Source: Limnephilus marmoratus
Lineage: Eukaryota; Arthropoda; Insecta; Trichoptera; Limnephilidae
Reading direction: 5' to 3'
Length of the DNA stretch: 64,000 bases
Assembly: GCA_917880885.1 (NCBI GenBank)
Contig: OU862912.1
Span: forward strand, 51,323,117 to 51,387,116
Shown: positions 53,170 to 63,907 of the stretch, piece by piece
How positions within the stretch are numbered: the first letter of the stretch is position 1
How the letters are laid out: each line of letters begins with the position of its first letter
The notes under the pieces: generated by a model
The model's input: only the letters and a program-made list of their open reading frames with translations
What the model was told of the DNA's origin: nothing
Database searches by the model: none
Program-made: the position numbers and the translations under genes

Positions 53170-53590
53170 ACCTCCACTTGGGGGGGAATGATGAAAAAAA
53201 TCCCTCAGGGCCTTTGTGATCTTTAGGGATGCTGTGTGGAGAGTCTTTTTAGGGAAAGGAAGGAGAGGTAGTTCTGGGAAGGAAAAAGGTATGGTGGTGG
53301 GTGGATAGGAATTTGTAGGTCAATGAAGGTCAAGGAGTGACGGACTTATGAATCCATCCCTCTCACTGCGGTGCAAAGCTGCGGTTCGCCGGAGAGCTCA
53401 ACAAGCCTCCCCCGATCCAGCCCGCCATGCAGTGTTCGCCGTCAAGACCTAGACAAACCTTATATCATTAACCCGGGCATCCCTGTTAAGTCACCAAACG
53501 TAGCGAACCACTTGACCTATGGCATGGGTGTTGGTTATCCAATTAATGGCCCCAGGGGCGATGTACCCATACCCGCCTCCCAAATTGGAT
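53170..53590 (+). repeat. R1 repeat, near complete
   Basis: Head CCCTCAGGGCCTTTGTGATC to end TACCCATACCCGCCTCCCAA, with the middle GTGACGGACTTATGAATCC and CGTCAAGACCTAGACAAACC. Among the window's copies it is one of the fullest (about 420 bp). Confidence 0.75.
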
Positions 53591-53740
53591 TTCGAAACAC
53601 GTCCACAAGATACTTCTTGTGTTATTATTTGTTCTATATTAATAATAGCGTGTGTGACGACTAGAAAGTGTCTAAATTTGCTAATATACAAAGATCGATA
53701 AAAATATTTTATCGTACTGTTCTCGTACAGAAATTCTGTT

Positions 53741-53792
53741 GCGTAGATTATACGTACGTGACGATTAAACGTCACGTACGTATAATCTACGC
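53741..53792. repeat. Perfect 23-bp hairpin, 6-nt loop
   Basis: Arms 53,741-53,763 and 53,770-53,792 start GCGTAGATTATACGTACG and are exact complements; loop ATTAAA. The right arm and the sequence to about 53,880 match the complement of 59,020-59,130, while the left arm has no such extension. Confidence 0.9.
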
Positions 53793-53880
53793 ATTTACAG
53801 ATGACACCAATTAAACATTTTTAGGTTTATACATTTTGCATGTTACGCTTTAAAATATTAAGAGGAATATAAACGCCAGA

Positions 53881-54267
53881 AATATTTCGAATCTCATGCC
53901 TGCAACATTTTTAAATCGAGCGTCTTATTTGAACGCGGCAAGTAAGCGGAAAAGTGGATTGATTTATTTTGTGCATAATTTTATAAGAACGAAAAAAAGT
54001 TAGAACATGGAAAACCTCAAAAAGAGTCTTAGCCATGAAGGGGTATTTTTTAAAATTGTTTCTTGTAGTTAAATTGTTTCTTCATAGTTAAGTCATGAAA
54101 AAACATTTTTCTTGGTGGTATACGCTTATATTTTTTGTTACGTAAATAATAATTTTATTGTATTTCCAATACACAGAAAAGCTAGTAAAAGCTTTGATTT
54201 ATCCGTAGCATATTTTTTGATATTCATACTGTAAGCCAATTCGTCGTAAAGATTAATCAAAATAGTA
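53881..54267. other. No gene seen
   Basis: AT-rich flank of the LINE insertion. Confidence 0.5.
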
Positions 54268-54585
54268 TTTTTTTTTTTTTTAATTTATTTCATTATTTTC
54301 ATATTACATTCATTATAATAGTGAAGTATTGCCCATCTCACTAGGTGTGAAACGCCTGTGTTGAGATGGCAATTTACAGAGTGGTTATCTATGATTTTGT
54401 TTAAGTAATATTTTGAAAAATATTATGAAAGTGACAGGTTGATATAAAATCTTTTTTTTTCTTTAAATATACAATTCAAGTATGTTACATATATATAGAA
54501 GATTACAGTAGCTACATGGTTACATATATATACACACAGTAGGTATAAAGGTAAGTATGTTATTAAATACTCGTGATGGTAATGT

Positions 54586-56799
54586 TTATTTGAGGTGATC
54601 AATGATTTTACTTTTAAATGCATTTTTGGATTGCGTGTTTCTAATTTCAGGAGGTAGAGAATTGAACAGCTTTGTTGCATTATATTTAAAACTTCTTTGC
54701 CCATAAGAGGTTTGACAAACTGGGATGTTAAAGGATTTTACATTTGACTCTCTTAAGGCTCTAGTGCTTATTCGTTCTTCAAACATGTGTGTATTTTTAA
54801 ATTGATAAAGCAGGATATTTTTTTTATACAATTTTTGCAGGTTAGGAACATTTAGTGTCTTAAAAATAAAATCAGTGCTAGTTCTCAACGGGACTTTAAG
54901 AATGACTTTCAAAATTAGTTTTTGGATCTTTACTAAAGGCTCCAGGCAAGTATTTGCAGCCCTTCCCCAGCTAATGATACCATATTCAAGTGATGATTGT
55001 ATAAGAGCATAGTAAACTTGTTTCAGTTGTTTTCTATTTAATATATCTCTAACATTTTTAAAGAAGTAGACAAGTTTTCTCAGTTTTGTCGTTAGGTTTG
55101 TGACATGTACGTTCCATTTAAGAAGATCATCTATTTGAATACCAAGATATTTAATACTGTCAACTCTACTTATAGAAGGGCAGGTACATGGAGTTAATAA
55201 CGGGTTACAGCTGTGAAGTTTAAGGCTTTGTTGTGAAGGCAAGAGCTTATTTGATATTCGAAATGTTAGGAATTTGGTTTTGTCTGTATTCAGGGTTAGT
55301 ATGTGAGCGTTAAGCCAATCTTTAACAATGCGAAAGCCATTTTCTGCCGTTTTAAAGACTTCACCCCAAGATTTGGCGTAAAATAGCAAAACCGTATCAT
55401 CAGCAAAAGTAGTGATTTGTCCACAAATTTGTAGGTTACATAGATCATTAATATATATTAAGAATAATAAGGGTCCTAGGATGCTACCTTGTGGAACGCC
55501 ACAAACTGTTTTTTGGGAACTACTATAGGTACTGTTTATTTTAACACATTGCATTCGATCAGTTAGATAACTATGAAATAATTGGAGAACTGTATCTGAT
55601 ATTCCTATCCTCTTAAGTTTATCTAAAAGTATTTTGTGGTTCACAGTATCAAACGCCTTTGCAAGATCATGGAAAATTGCTAAACATTTATTTCCTTTGT
55701 CAACATTACTTGTTATGAAGTCTGTAACATTAGCGATGGCGTCTGAGGTTGATAAGTTATGGCGAAAACCAAACTGATTTGCTGATAATATATTACTAGA
55801 GTCAAGGTAAGTAATCAATTGATTTCTCAGTATTCCTTCAACAATTTTAGAGAGTGCACTTAGAACACAAATTGGTCTGTAATTGGTAATTTCAGTTTTT
55901 TTCCCACCTTTAAAAATTGGAGAGATAATACCTTGTTTTAGTACATTTGGAAAACAGCCTTGAGTGAAGCTCTTATTAATTAGGAATTTGAGGGGAACGG
56001 CTACATGAGATTTCAGTGATTTTAGTAGTTTACTTGGTATTTTGTCATGTCCAGGTGAAGTCTTCTCTTTCAGTGAGTCGATTTCTTTGATGATATCCTC
56101 CATCGATACATCTTTTAGAGTAAATTTTGTGTAAGATTCTTCTCGGAGATTATCATCTGGTGGTGGAGTTTTAGTATTGCAGTTGATGTTTTCTTTTATT
56201 TTACTGGCCAAATTTGCTCCAACGTTTGTAAAAAATGTATTTGCATGATCCGCAATAGTCTTCGGGTCCAAGTTAAAATTCACATTCTGACCATCAATTG
56301 TAAGTTCCTCAATTTGATCTTTGAATTGCCTTGCATGTGTTATCTCTTTAAGAATTTGCCAAATCTTTCTGGAGTCATTATTACATTCAATAATTTTTCT
56401 TGAATAGTATTTATTCTTTGCTTGTTTGATTAGTTTAGTACATATATTTCTATATTTTTTGTAAAATGTAGTAAGTAAGTAATTATTTGGATCTTTCCTT
56501 ATTTGTTTGTGAATGTTATCTCTTTTTCGGATGCATTTTAATAATCCAGGTGTAATCCATGGTTTATTGATTGAATATTTTTTGTTAGGTACCTCTTTCT
56601 GGTGGGTGTATAGATTTATTTGATTCTGAATAAAGTTGGTGAAATAATTCCATGCCATATCGTTATCAGTAATCGAATACAAATTTTCCCAATTTTCGTT
56701 TTTTATATTGAACATAATTGTATCCCAATCGATTTTATTTTTCACGATAGATATGTTTCCGGAATCATCTTTAGTTTTGTTTTCATTTCCAACTTCCAA
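54586..56799 (-). CDS. LINE ORF2, reverse transcriptase part
   Basis: The RT has KEKTSPGHDKIPSKLL, ISPIFKGG..ITNYRPI, HDLAKAFDTVNHKILL (catalytic Asp about 378), GVPQGSILGPLLFLIYINDL (434-453) and FADD at 465-468. The C-terminal tail YGQRSFKYNATKLFNSLPP is typical of CR1/jockey-group elements. It copies element RNA at a nicked target. The nominal start is not a true one (a TTG): the frame continues upstream to join the endonuclease frame, separated by a single frameshift near an A-run at about 56,840-56,860. All RT catalytic residues look intact. Confidence 0.92.
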   Translation of the reverse strand: MEVGNENKTKDDSGNISIVKNKIDWDTIMFNIKNENWENLYSITDNDMAWNYFTNFIQNQINLYTHQKEVPNKKYSINKPWITPGLLKCIRKRDNIHKQIRKDPNNYLLTTFYKKYRNICTKLIKQAKNKYYSRKIIECNNDSRKIWQILKEITHARQFKDQIEELTIDGQNVNFNLDPKTIADHANTFFTNVGANLASKIKENINCNTKTPPPDDNLREESYTKFTLKDVSMEDIIKEIDSLKEKTSPGHDKIPSKLLKSLKSHVAVPLKFLINKSFTQGCFPNVLKQGIISPIFKGGKKTEITNYRPICVLSALSKIVEGILRNQLITYLDSSNILSANQFGFRHNLSTSDAIANVTDFITSNVDKGNKCLAIFHDLAKAFDTVNHKILLDKLKRIGISDTVLQLFHSYLTDRMQCVKINSTYSSSQKTVCGVPQGSILGPLLFLIYINDLCNLQICGQITTFADDTVLLFYAKSWGEVFKTAENGFRIVKDWLNAHILTLNTDKTKFLTFRISNKLLPSQQSLKLHSCNPLLTPCTCPSISRVDSIKYLGIQIDDLLKWNVHVTNLTTKLRKLVYFFKNVRDILNRKQLKQVYYALIQSSLEYGIISWGRAANTCLEPLVKIQKLILKVILKVPLRTSTDFIFKTLNVPNLQKLYKKNILLYQFKNTHMFEERISTRALRESNVKSFNIPVCQTSYGQRSFKYNATKLFNSLPPEIRNTQSKNAFKSKIIDHLK

Positions 56800-56837
56800 T
56801 ATTGTAGAGTAGTGGTCTGTTACTGTGGATTCATATA

Positions 56838-57539
56838 TTATTGTGTTGATCGGTTTTTCGTTTTACCGATTACATGGTCAATGCAAGAAAGAGTTTCTTC
56901 AGTGACTCTAGTAGGTTTGTTGATGTAACTAAAAAGACCGTAGTAGCTTATGACATTGAGGTAATCGTCTTTTTGAGGATGACCATTTTCTAAAATATTA
57001 ATGTTTGTGTCTCCAATTAAAAACAAATTACTACAGTGTTTTAGTTTATGTAACACAGTTTCAATTGATGTAAGGAAGTTTGTAATATTGGGTGTGGATG
57101 GGGATCTATAGATAGCCAGTATATCAATTACTGACTTAGCTTGTATGTGTAGACAATTGGAATCATTGATTTTGATTTCTTTAGTGGTAGTTTTCAGATT
57201 GTTTTTAATGTAAACAACAATTCCATCATTTTGTTTAGTATTATATGAAGTGTTGATGCAATAGTAGCCTTCTATATTTTTTGGCGTATAAGAACTTTTA
57301 ATCCAACATTCTGTTAGGATCATAATATCAAATTCAATGTTTATTAGTTTTAGGTTTATAAGAAATCCTTCGAAGTTTTTATTGATGCTTCTTATATTTT
57401 GGTGTATTATTTTCAAATTATTTTTTAGACATAGTTTTATGTTTTCTGTGTTGGTAGTAACAGTTTCATTTTCAATCAGGTGGTATGTGAGTTCTTCCAG
57501 ATTGGTAGCCATTTTAGGTGTTTTAATAAACTTTGACAA
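56838..57539 (-). CDS. LINE ORF2, APE-type endonuclease part
   Basis: 233 codons with HQNIRSINKNFEGF, MILTECWIKS (catalytic Glu), LAIYRSPS, LFLIGDTNIN (D-N) and CIDHVIGK: the motifs of apurinic-endonuclease-like nucleases of LINEs. The last SDH-like motif (TVTDHYST) is found in the neighbouring frame just downstream, which locates the frameshift. A start at the internal MATNLEELTYHL is as likely as the first ATG. It would nick target DNA to prime reverse transcription. Confidence 0.88.
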   Translation of the reverse strand: MSKFIKTPKMATNLEELTYHLIENETVTTNTENIKLCLKNNLKIIHQNIRSINKNFEGFLINLKLINIEFDIMILTECWIKSSYTPKNIEGYYCINTSYNTKQNDGIVVYIKNNLKTTTKEIKINDSNCLHIQAKSVIDILAIYRSPSTPNITNFLTSIETVLHKLKHCSNLFLIGDTNINILENGHPQKDDYLNVISYYGLFSYINKPTRVTEETLSCIDHVIGKTKNRSTQ

Positions 57540-57553
57540 CCATAAAATTACAT

Positions 57554-58303
57554 TTACAGTGTTAGTAGATCTCTTTCATGTTTTATATTGATAATTTTTG
57601 ATTCCGTTGATTTCCTTGTAAAAACTTTTCCATTTTTAAACCAGGTATATTGATGGTTTAATTCCTGGGCTCGCTTTTTGGTTTTCCATAGTAAGTCCTT
57701 ATTATATGGAGACAACACTTCGCCGATGTATACGGATGGGCTTATTTTCTTGGTTTGGTTTTTTACTGCAAGAAAGTTTTGTCGAGTTGTAATGCTAGAA
57801 TTGTGGAATTTAATGATAATTTTCCTTGGAAAAGCTTGGCGACGGTCAGGAACACGATATATGTCTGAAAAGTCATTATCCAAGATTTCGATGCCTAGCT
57901 TATTAGCTATATCCTTTGCAGTTTCAATCGGGTTGTCCTTTGAATTTTCACACACTCCAGAGATTTCAATTTGGTTATTTAAGGCATTTTGCTCTAGCTC
58001 GGCAAGCCGAATATCGATATCATTAATTCTAGACAGATCTTTTTTAATTTTATCAACTTCTGATTTAATACCCGCCAATTCATTTAATTTAGTTAGTATT
58101 TCATCATACTTTTCGGAAATGAAGTCTGTAGCTTTTTTTGTTTCAGCTGTCTCTGATTCAATTTTTTTAAACATTTCTTTTTTTAATTCAGAAAATTTAC
58201 TGTCAATATAGTCAAAAAGGATCTGATTGTTATCAACTGATTGGGGACTATGTGACGTCATGGCGTTATTTTTTGATTTAGAGCGAGTGTTTTCTTGAGG
58301 CAT
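57554..58303 (-). CDS. LINE ORF1 protein, coiled coil plus FP-like domain
   Basis: 249 codons, intact. Residues ~30-105 are a heptad-like coiled coil (FDYIDSKFSELKKEMFKKIE..., LNELAGIKSEVDKIKKDL). The C-terminal half (NQIEISGV, IYRVPDRRQAFPRKIIIKFH, WFKNGKVFTRKS) resembles the RNA-binding domain shared by LINE ORF1 proteins and the baculovirus FP protein family. It should package element RNA. The stop lies just upstream of ORF2. Confidence 0.8.
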   Translation of the reverse strand: MPQENTRSKSKNNAMTSHSPQSVDNNQILFDYIDSKFSELKKEMFKKIESETAETKKATDFISEKYDEILTKLNELAGIKSEVDKIKKDLSRINDIDIRLAELEQNALNNQIEISGVCENSKDNPIETAKDIANKLGIEILDNDFSDIYRVPDRRQAFPRKIIIKFHNSSITTRQNFLAVKNQTKKISPSVYIGEVLSPYNKDLLWKTKKRAQELNHQYTWFKNGKVFTRKSTESKIINIKHERDLLTL

Positions 58304-58790
58304 TTTATATATTGTTCAATAATGCCCCACAACAAATTTTGCTAATCGCAATGTAAATATTATTGTTTGTGGTGCTCAAAAAGGTATTTTTCACTCTATG
58401 ATTAATGTAAACAATTCAGCAATTATTTATGCAAATCAGCATGCTCTGTGTAACTGTTTGTCAATGTGATTATATTTATGTTGTAATTATTTATCTTCTT
58501 TTCATCGACACTGCGAATGGTAAAGTTTGTGAGATTAAAAACAACACTTTTGTAACGAATTGCCAACTGTTAGAATGATCAATATCTTGGTATATATTTA
58601 ATACCCACTAGCAAAAACACTGTACTTGTCTTCGCGACTCGATTTTCTTGAATAATCAAAGAACTCTTAAGGTTTTTTGTTCGTAAAAACTATACTTTTT
58701 GATGTTTAAAGCGGGAGCTGTCAAAACAAGTTAACAACATAGATAACCATGATAATCTAGTATCTAAATAAGATTTCACGTATAACTTCA
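58304..58790 (-). other. LINE 5' UTR and flank
   Basis: No open frame of note. The promoter of the LINE should lie here; the exact 5' end is not visible. Confidence 0.45.
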
Positions 58791-58794
58791 TCTT

Positions 58795-59025
58795 AAGTTC
58801 AATTAATTGTTTGTGCCCGTATATATTTAATACGAATATAAATAAATAGTTTTCTCCATAAACAATCCCAAATCTTTCAAGAAAGGTTGAAAAATTCAAT
58901 TTTGTATCGGTGACTCGATCCAATATTGTATTTATCAGCCTTTCTTGAAAGATTTGTGTTTATTTATCAACAAAACTATTTATTTATATTCATATTGAAT
59001 ATGTACGGGCGCAAACAATGAATTC
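58795..59025. repeat. Foldback, ~90-bp arms
   Basis: AATATAAATAAATAGTTTT and AATCTTTCAAGAAAGG on the left (58,830-58,890) are mirrored at 58,935-59,010, about 90% alike, around a 30-40-bp centre containing GGTGACTCGATCC. Outer parts GTGCCCGTATATATT and complement also pair. Confidence 0.8.
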
Positions 59026-59135
59026 ACCTCAATATTTTGAAGCATAACGCGCAAAAAGTATTAAAAACCTAAAATAATTTAATTGGCGCCATCTGTGAAT
59101 GCGTAGATTATAACGTACGTGTCGTTTAACCTTAA
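59026..59135 (-). repeat. Inverted partner of 53,770-53,880
   Basis: TTTAATTGGCGCCATCTGTG and AATGCGTAGATTATAACG are the complement of the sequence right of the 53,741 hairpin. The LINE lies between the two copies. Confidence 0.65.
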
Positions 59136-59820
59136 GGGCCTTTAACCAGCGAGCGGCTGAAAATCCACATTTCGTCGAAAGATGTTCTTACAATCGTACA
59201 GGGCGGTTCCAATGAGAAAGATTAATTATTCTCCGTGCCAGCTTTTTAAAAACATAACTCAATATCGATTTAATTTCATTCCAAATTTGCTTTAATTTAT
59301 ACCTACATCCAAAAATGTTGAATGGCGTGATGATAAAACTATTAAAATTGTGTACTTTCTGTAATTATTTTATCAATAATGTCTAAGCAAGGTAAGAATG
59401 TAAAAAAAATCTTAAATATATTAATTTGTAAGACCGTAGATAGATAGACAAAATAGAGAAATTTTCGTGTACGAATATTTTTTTTAATGATTTTATTTGA
59501 ACTAAAATTTTAATTTTGAAACATGCGTTTACTAGATAACGTATTGATTTACAAAAATGTATGATTGATTACATGATATGAAATATCTTGTAAAATAAAA
59601 ATTTTCGTTTCAAAATTTAACAAATCTGCCAACGACCTATATGGTATAACCTTATACTAAAAACAACTTCTTTTCTCAAAATTTAAAACATGCCTTTCCT
59701 AGATAAAATAACAATCTTTCGAAATCAATAATTTTTTTTGAGGAAAAGAATCAATACGTCTAAAATTTTATTTAAAAATGACATATTTCCGGTTTTCTCT
59801 GCCTCTACCCTCTTAACTAT
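59136..59820 (-). repeat. Inverted AB copy of the 51-52 kb repeat
   Basis: TTAAGGGCCTTTAACCAGCG, CGTCGAAAG..GTTCTTAC, then segment A complement to TACCCTCTTAAC. One A and one B, where the left locus has two of each. Confidence 0.75.
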
Positions 59821-61445
59821 CGTCATCATCATCAATACAATGGTCAAAATGCAAATGATATTACTTATTTCGTAAAACAGTTTCGATCCAAAACACTAGT
59901 CCAATTTAATGCAACTTGAGTACAATTACCATTTTTATTTCGTGGTGTATTTTAACTGTATTTTTGCCGAGTGCAATTTTCTTTACTTCCAACGAACCAG
60001 GCGTACAACCTCTCGTGAACGCGTCAACTGTTGCGCGCTACGCCGACAATGTTTCAAATTGCGCAACAAGTTACGCCATTTACGTAAAAAGGCTAAACTG
60101 TAATTTATATTAAACGAAAACCTCGTTACACGCCTAAAACACCCCTTTTGAAAGGTGTTTGAATTTGCTTGCCTCTGCTTTGTCAACTGACAGATTTGTA
60201 GATCAGACAGTACTGTAATATCGATTGCCTGCCCCACCCCTCGTCTTTCTTCCATCACCCAACTTGTGTGAAGTTCTGACACCCTTTACTTCACTCTCTT
60301 TCTTTCCTCATCAGCTGTATTAACCCACCGAAACACTCAGTCCAGTAGCTATAGACATGTAAACCACTTTATGAAAAAGTAACAATCCCAAGGATTAAAA
60401 AATAACGGAATCATATTACATTTTTCTTGGTTTTTTTTTGAGGAAGCGTGTTTTACTCGTAAAAGAATGTAAGTTTTTTTTAGCTTTCTGCGTGCCTTTA
60501 TAGCTGTCATTCTGGATAAAATCCGGATTATGGCGATCAACAGTTTTCCTTTGTAGATTCCGGTGAGAAGGGGCTGATCTTTTTTGAAATTGATTTCTGC
60601 GACGTATTAACCTTTACGTTTGGGAAGTTAAAGGCATTCTTACAATTGAGGATTTGTCAATTTGATGTGATTCAATAAAATATATTTTTTATACCTGTTC
60701 GAGAACACAATGAGGATTCTTTACACAAGGATTTCTCAATTGATATCAGTTCCTTCGATGAAAGTAAAAAAAAATAGAAGTGTTAAAGGTAAAAGTATCA
60801 ATTTAGTACTAACCCACGTGTAAGGAAAATATTAGCAACGTATTAAGTCCAAAAAGTCGCTGGTAACTTTGTTTATTTTTTTACTAATACTCTTAAAGCA
60901 GAAAAACCTTTTTGAGCTTGCTTGGATAAATATATATTTTTTTATTTTATTTATATGTGTATATATATTACAGTACATTATAAAATGATTCTTTGTCTGT
61001 CCAACTGAGAAGGATACGCGTTTCAGAACAGCCAAATTGTATATTTAGTTCATAATATTCTTAACAAAGGAATGGTTTCGTTCAAGATATCACAGGAATT
61101 TCCTTCTGTCAAGACAACTTTTGAGAACATTAAAAATTGTATTCTGAACGGAGGGATGATTTCTTTACGTCTTTGAAAGAATCGCAAAGATGTGATTTTT
61201 TTTTCAAGGTCATTTTGAAGAACATTAATAATTGTATTTAGAGTGAGTGGTTTCGTTAGTGAGATCACAAGTAGGAGATTCTTTCCAGGCCATTTTAAAG
61301 AACATTTAAAATTGTATAATTAGAATTTGCACATTTATGAACCAATATATGACATATGAATTCCCAATGTATTTATGACAAATGAATTTATTACAATTAT
61401 AAACCAAATATATGACGAATAATTTTAATTGTTTAATAAAATAAT
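59821..61445. other. No recognised gene
   Basis: Overlapping frames at 59,909-60,282 on both strands have no recognisable domain. The rest is AT-rich with short A/T runs. Confidence 0.5.
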
Positions 61446-61835
61446 CTCATCTGGGAGGTGGGGATGGGTACCACCATGTATTAGATAACCAACACTTCTT
61501 CCATAGATCGCCCTAAGCGGTTCGCTACGTTTGGTGACTTAGCGTCGTTGGGTGCCCGGGTTAATGGGCTGAGGTTTGTCTAGGTCTTGGCAGCAGATGC
61601 GTTTGCCCACTTACTGCGTGAGGGGCTTAAGCGGGTGAGGCTGATTAAAGGTGACCTTTTCAGGCCGAGAGGGGTGGAGGGAGGCTCTCGGCCTTGCACC
61701 GCAGTGGGAGTGTGAATTCATACGTTCGTCACTCCTGGAGACAATTATCCTCAGCTTCCTACCCACTTTCTATACATTTTTCTTCCCTGAACTTCCTCTC
61801 CTTTCTTGCCACATAAAGACTCTCCACACTGATCT
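61446..61835 (-). repeat. R1 repeat, near complete
   Basis: Minus-strand R1 from the GGGAGGTGGGGATGGGTACC end at 61,452 to the GAGAGTCTTTATGTGGC part near 61,825. It holds a longer middle segment (CTTACTGCGTGAGGGG region) than the 53-kb copy. Confidence 0.75.
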
Positions 61836-61974
61836 GGATTTAAAAAAAAAACAAGAAAAGTGTTATAAAAATGTGATGAAGACGGATTGTACTCGTAAAA
61901 CTATTTTCATGGCCAAAAGTATTATCGTTGTTTATTTTTGGGGTGTTATGCCGTGTTACGTTGCCTTCTTCTTT

Positions 61975-62016
61975 AGCCAACGTTTCGAACAGCGTTATAG
62001 TGTCCATCATCAGGAC
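61975..62016 (-). ncRNA. Hammerhead-like motif (left arm)
   Basis: Minus strand CTGATGA (62,007-62,013), stem II GGACA/TGTTC with one G-U pair, GAAA (61,983-61,986), minimal ACGT stem III and T before GGC. Stem I is short. Confidence 0.5.
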
Positions 62017-62028
62017 CATCACATATCT

Positions 62029-62070
62029 GCCCTGATGATGGACACTGTAACGCTGTCCGAAACGTTGGCT
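62029..62070 (+). ncRNA. Hammerhead-like motif (right arm)
   Basis: CTGATGA (62,032-62,038), stem II GGACA/TGTCC, GAAA (62,059-62,062), ACGT stem III, T, then GGC pairing with the GCC just before the core. Core consensus is complete; stem I is only 3 bp. Confidence 0.55.
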
Positions 62071-62115
62071 AAACGGGCGGCCGCAACACGGCTCAACACC
62101 TAAAAATAAATAAGT

Positions 62116-62690
62116 ATAATTGTTTTGTGCTTATTTTTGCTAACAAATGCAATTATTAATAAAAGTTTACATTTTTTAGCATTTCAAAAACGCTGCTTGT
62201 GGAGATAGTCGAGATTATGACCTTTATTATATTGAATTAATTTTAAATGAATAAGAATATTTTAATTGTTTGACTTCCAAACAATGGCGCTTTGTCTACG
62301 TGACCAAAGCCTTTTTTTGCGGAACAACCGAGTTGTTAGATGAATATATTAATTACTTAAGCGTTTTGTTTCTGATTTTCGTCCTTTGTGTAAGAAATAA
62401 GTTTTTGATAAAATCAACATAAATTATCCCGAAACAAAAGTTAGTGTAATTTTTGGTAGGCATAATAAACTGTATATAATATTGACCAGTCAGTAGCTGA
62501 ATTGACATCGCGTTTGGTTCACACCCAGGCGTCGAGTGTTCAATTCCGCGGCTGGCTATGTTCTCCGTCACAACTTTATTTTTTTTTGTTTTTGTGAGAG
62601 TAGTAGGAGATTTTCCAATAAAGTCAGGTTATTTGTAACTCGGGAATGTTTGTCTTTCTTTTTAAAAAAACATTTTGTTTTTTTTTTTAA
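62116..62690. other. No gene seen
   Basis: AT-rich; no recognisable coding or repeat. Confidence 0.5.
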
Positions 62691-62696
62691 ATTAAA

Positions 62697-63412
62697 TTGG
62701 TGTTTCAAAACCGAGCTCTCAGAAATGTTTTTGGACTTCCATGGGACACCCGTGTCAGAGACATCTATTCAGTTTCCGGTATTCTTCCAATCACACTCCT
62801 TCCTAAATATGAAATCACAAACACCATCCTACAAATTACTCAACAATCAACTCACATTAACATCAAGTCACTTTGCAATCAAGTGTGGATTCACAATACT
62901 CGAAATAGCAATAAAATCCGCATACCTCAAACAAACACTACAAAATATGGGATAAAATCTCTGAACTATGTTGCCTATACACTATATAATTCGCTTCCGG
63001 ATATGTACAAGGGAATCCAGCAAAATTAAAAAATTCAGAGTAAGTAATCCTTTTAAATAATATTTTTTAAGTACGTTTAAGGATGAAACCATGTAATTTT
63101 CTTGTTACCTTCAATTGTCTTGTTTCTTTTTCTCTTCTTTTCTGTTCCATTTAGTTGTAATCATCCATATTTGTATAACTTAATCCTTTTTCTTTAACTG
63201 TTTTCTTTTGTTGTTTGTTTTACTCAACCTGTCTTTTATTTTTCGTCTATGTTGTATGTGAAACTTATATTTTTAATATCTAAATTCCTATGTAAAATTG
63301 TAACAATTTCCTCCTACCCATGAATTGTAGATATGTTCCTCCTGTCCTAAAATGAGTTATGTAACTAATCGGGATTGCCCTAGCAAGAAATATAAACAAT
63401 AAAAAAATTTAA
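62697..63412 (+). pseudogene. LINE ORF2 C-terminal fragment with 3' UTR
   Basis: The frame 62,697-63,029 reads VFQNRALRNVFGLPWDTRVR..., NKIRIPQTNTTKYGIKSLNY and VAYTLYNSLPDMYKGI, the RT tail (QNR.LR...G....R; YG.KS..Y....LYNSLP). A long 3' UTR ends AAACAATAAAAAAATT near 63,410. It is diverged from the other LINE tails here, so it is a separate family. 5'-truncated. Confidence 0.75.
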
Positions 63413-63905
63413 ACAACATAATTTGATTTGTGTACACATATAATTCTAAAATGTGTAAGTATGTACTTCTAAAAATTTAAAAGTTAATTGTGGTTCGATT
63501 CTAAATTTGGCATTTTTTCGTGTGTGTGTTTTTAAACATGTTCCTTTCCCGTATTTTTAACCAGTCATGTCTATTTGTTAAATAAATATACATACATGCA
63601 TTTTTTTGTAGAAATAATTTAACTTAAACGAAATAAATTTCAGTAAACATTTGCAATTTCTGAAATGTCATTAAAATGTAATTTTTTAATTAAAGTGTTT
63701 TAATTTCACCAAGCTACTCGAAAGAAGTTTTCAAGTAAGGTAAAAAAATACATTTTACGAATGATGTAAAGAAGAAATTCAATATGAAAGAATAGCTTTA
63801 AACTTTAAATAACGCTTGATTTTTAACAATTGTATTTATGGTTGTACCTTCATACCTAACTCGGTTCACTAAGGCATCGATTTTAACGATATTTTCACGA
63901 CTTTT
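63413..63905. other. No gene seen
   Basis: AT-rich sequence without features. Confidence 0.5.
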
Positions 63906-63907
63906 TT

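Larger units (their letters stand above)
54268..58620 (-). mobile_element. Near-full-length LINE (jockey/CR1 group)
   Basis: Minus-strand element: 5' UTR (upstream edge uncertain, about 58,620), ORF1, ORF2 with APE endonuclease and RT, 3' UTR, and a poly(A) end seen as T14 at 54,268-54,281. A truncated, nearly identical copy sits at 15,701-16,460. One frameshift in ORF2 is the only obvious damage. I could not find a target duplication. Confidence 0.9.
61913..62115. repeat. Foldback of two mirrored Penelope termini
   Basis: Left arm 61,933-62,016 (TTATTTTTGGGGTGTTATGC..., TTAGCCAACGTTTCGAACAG) and right arm 62,032-62,112 are inverted copies around ~15 bases. Each arm contains a hammerhead-like core, so two Penelope-type 3' ends are joined head to head. 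Confidence 0.8.

Noticed and set aside
59909..60113. Short secreted-looking protein
   Set aside because: The hydrophobic version depends on a TTG start; the ATG frame lacks it, and a minus frame overlaps. No family resemblance.
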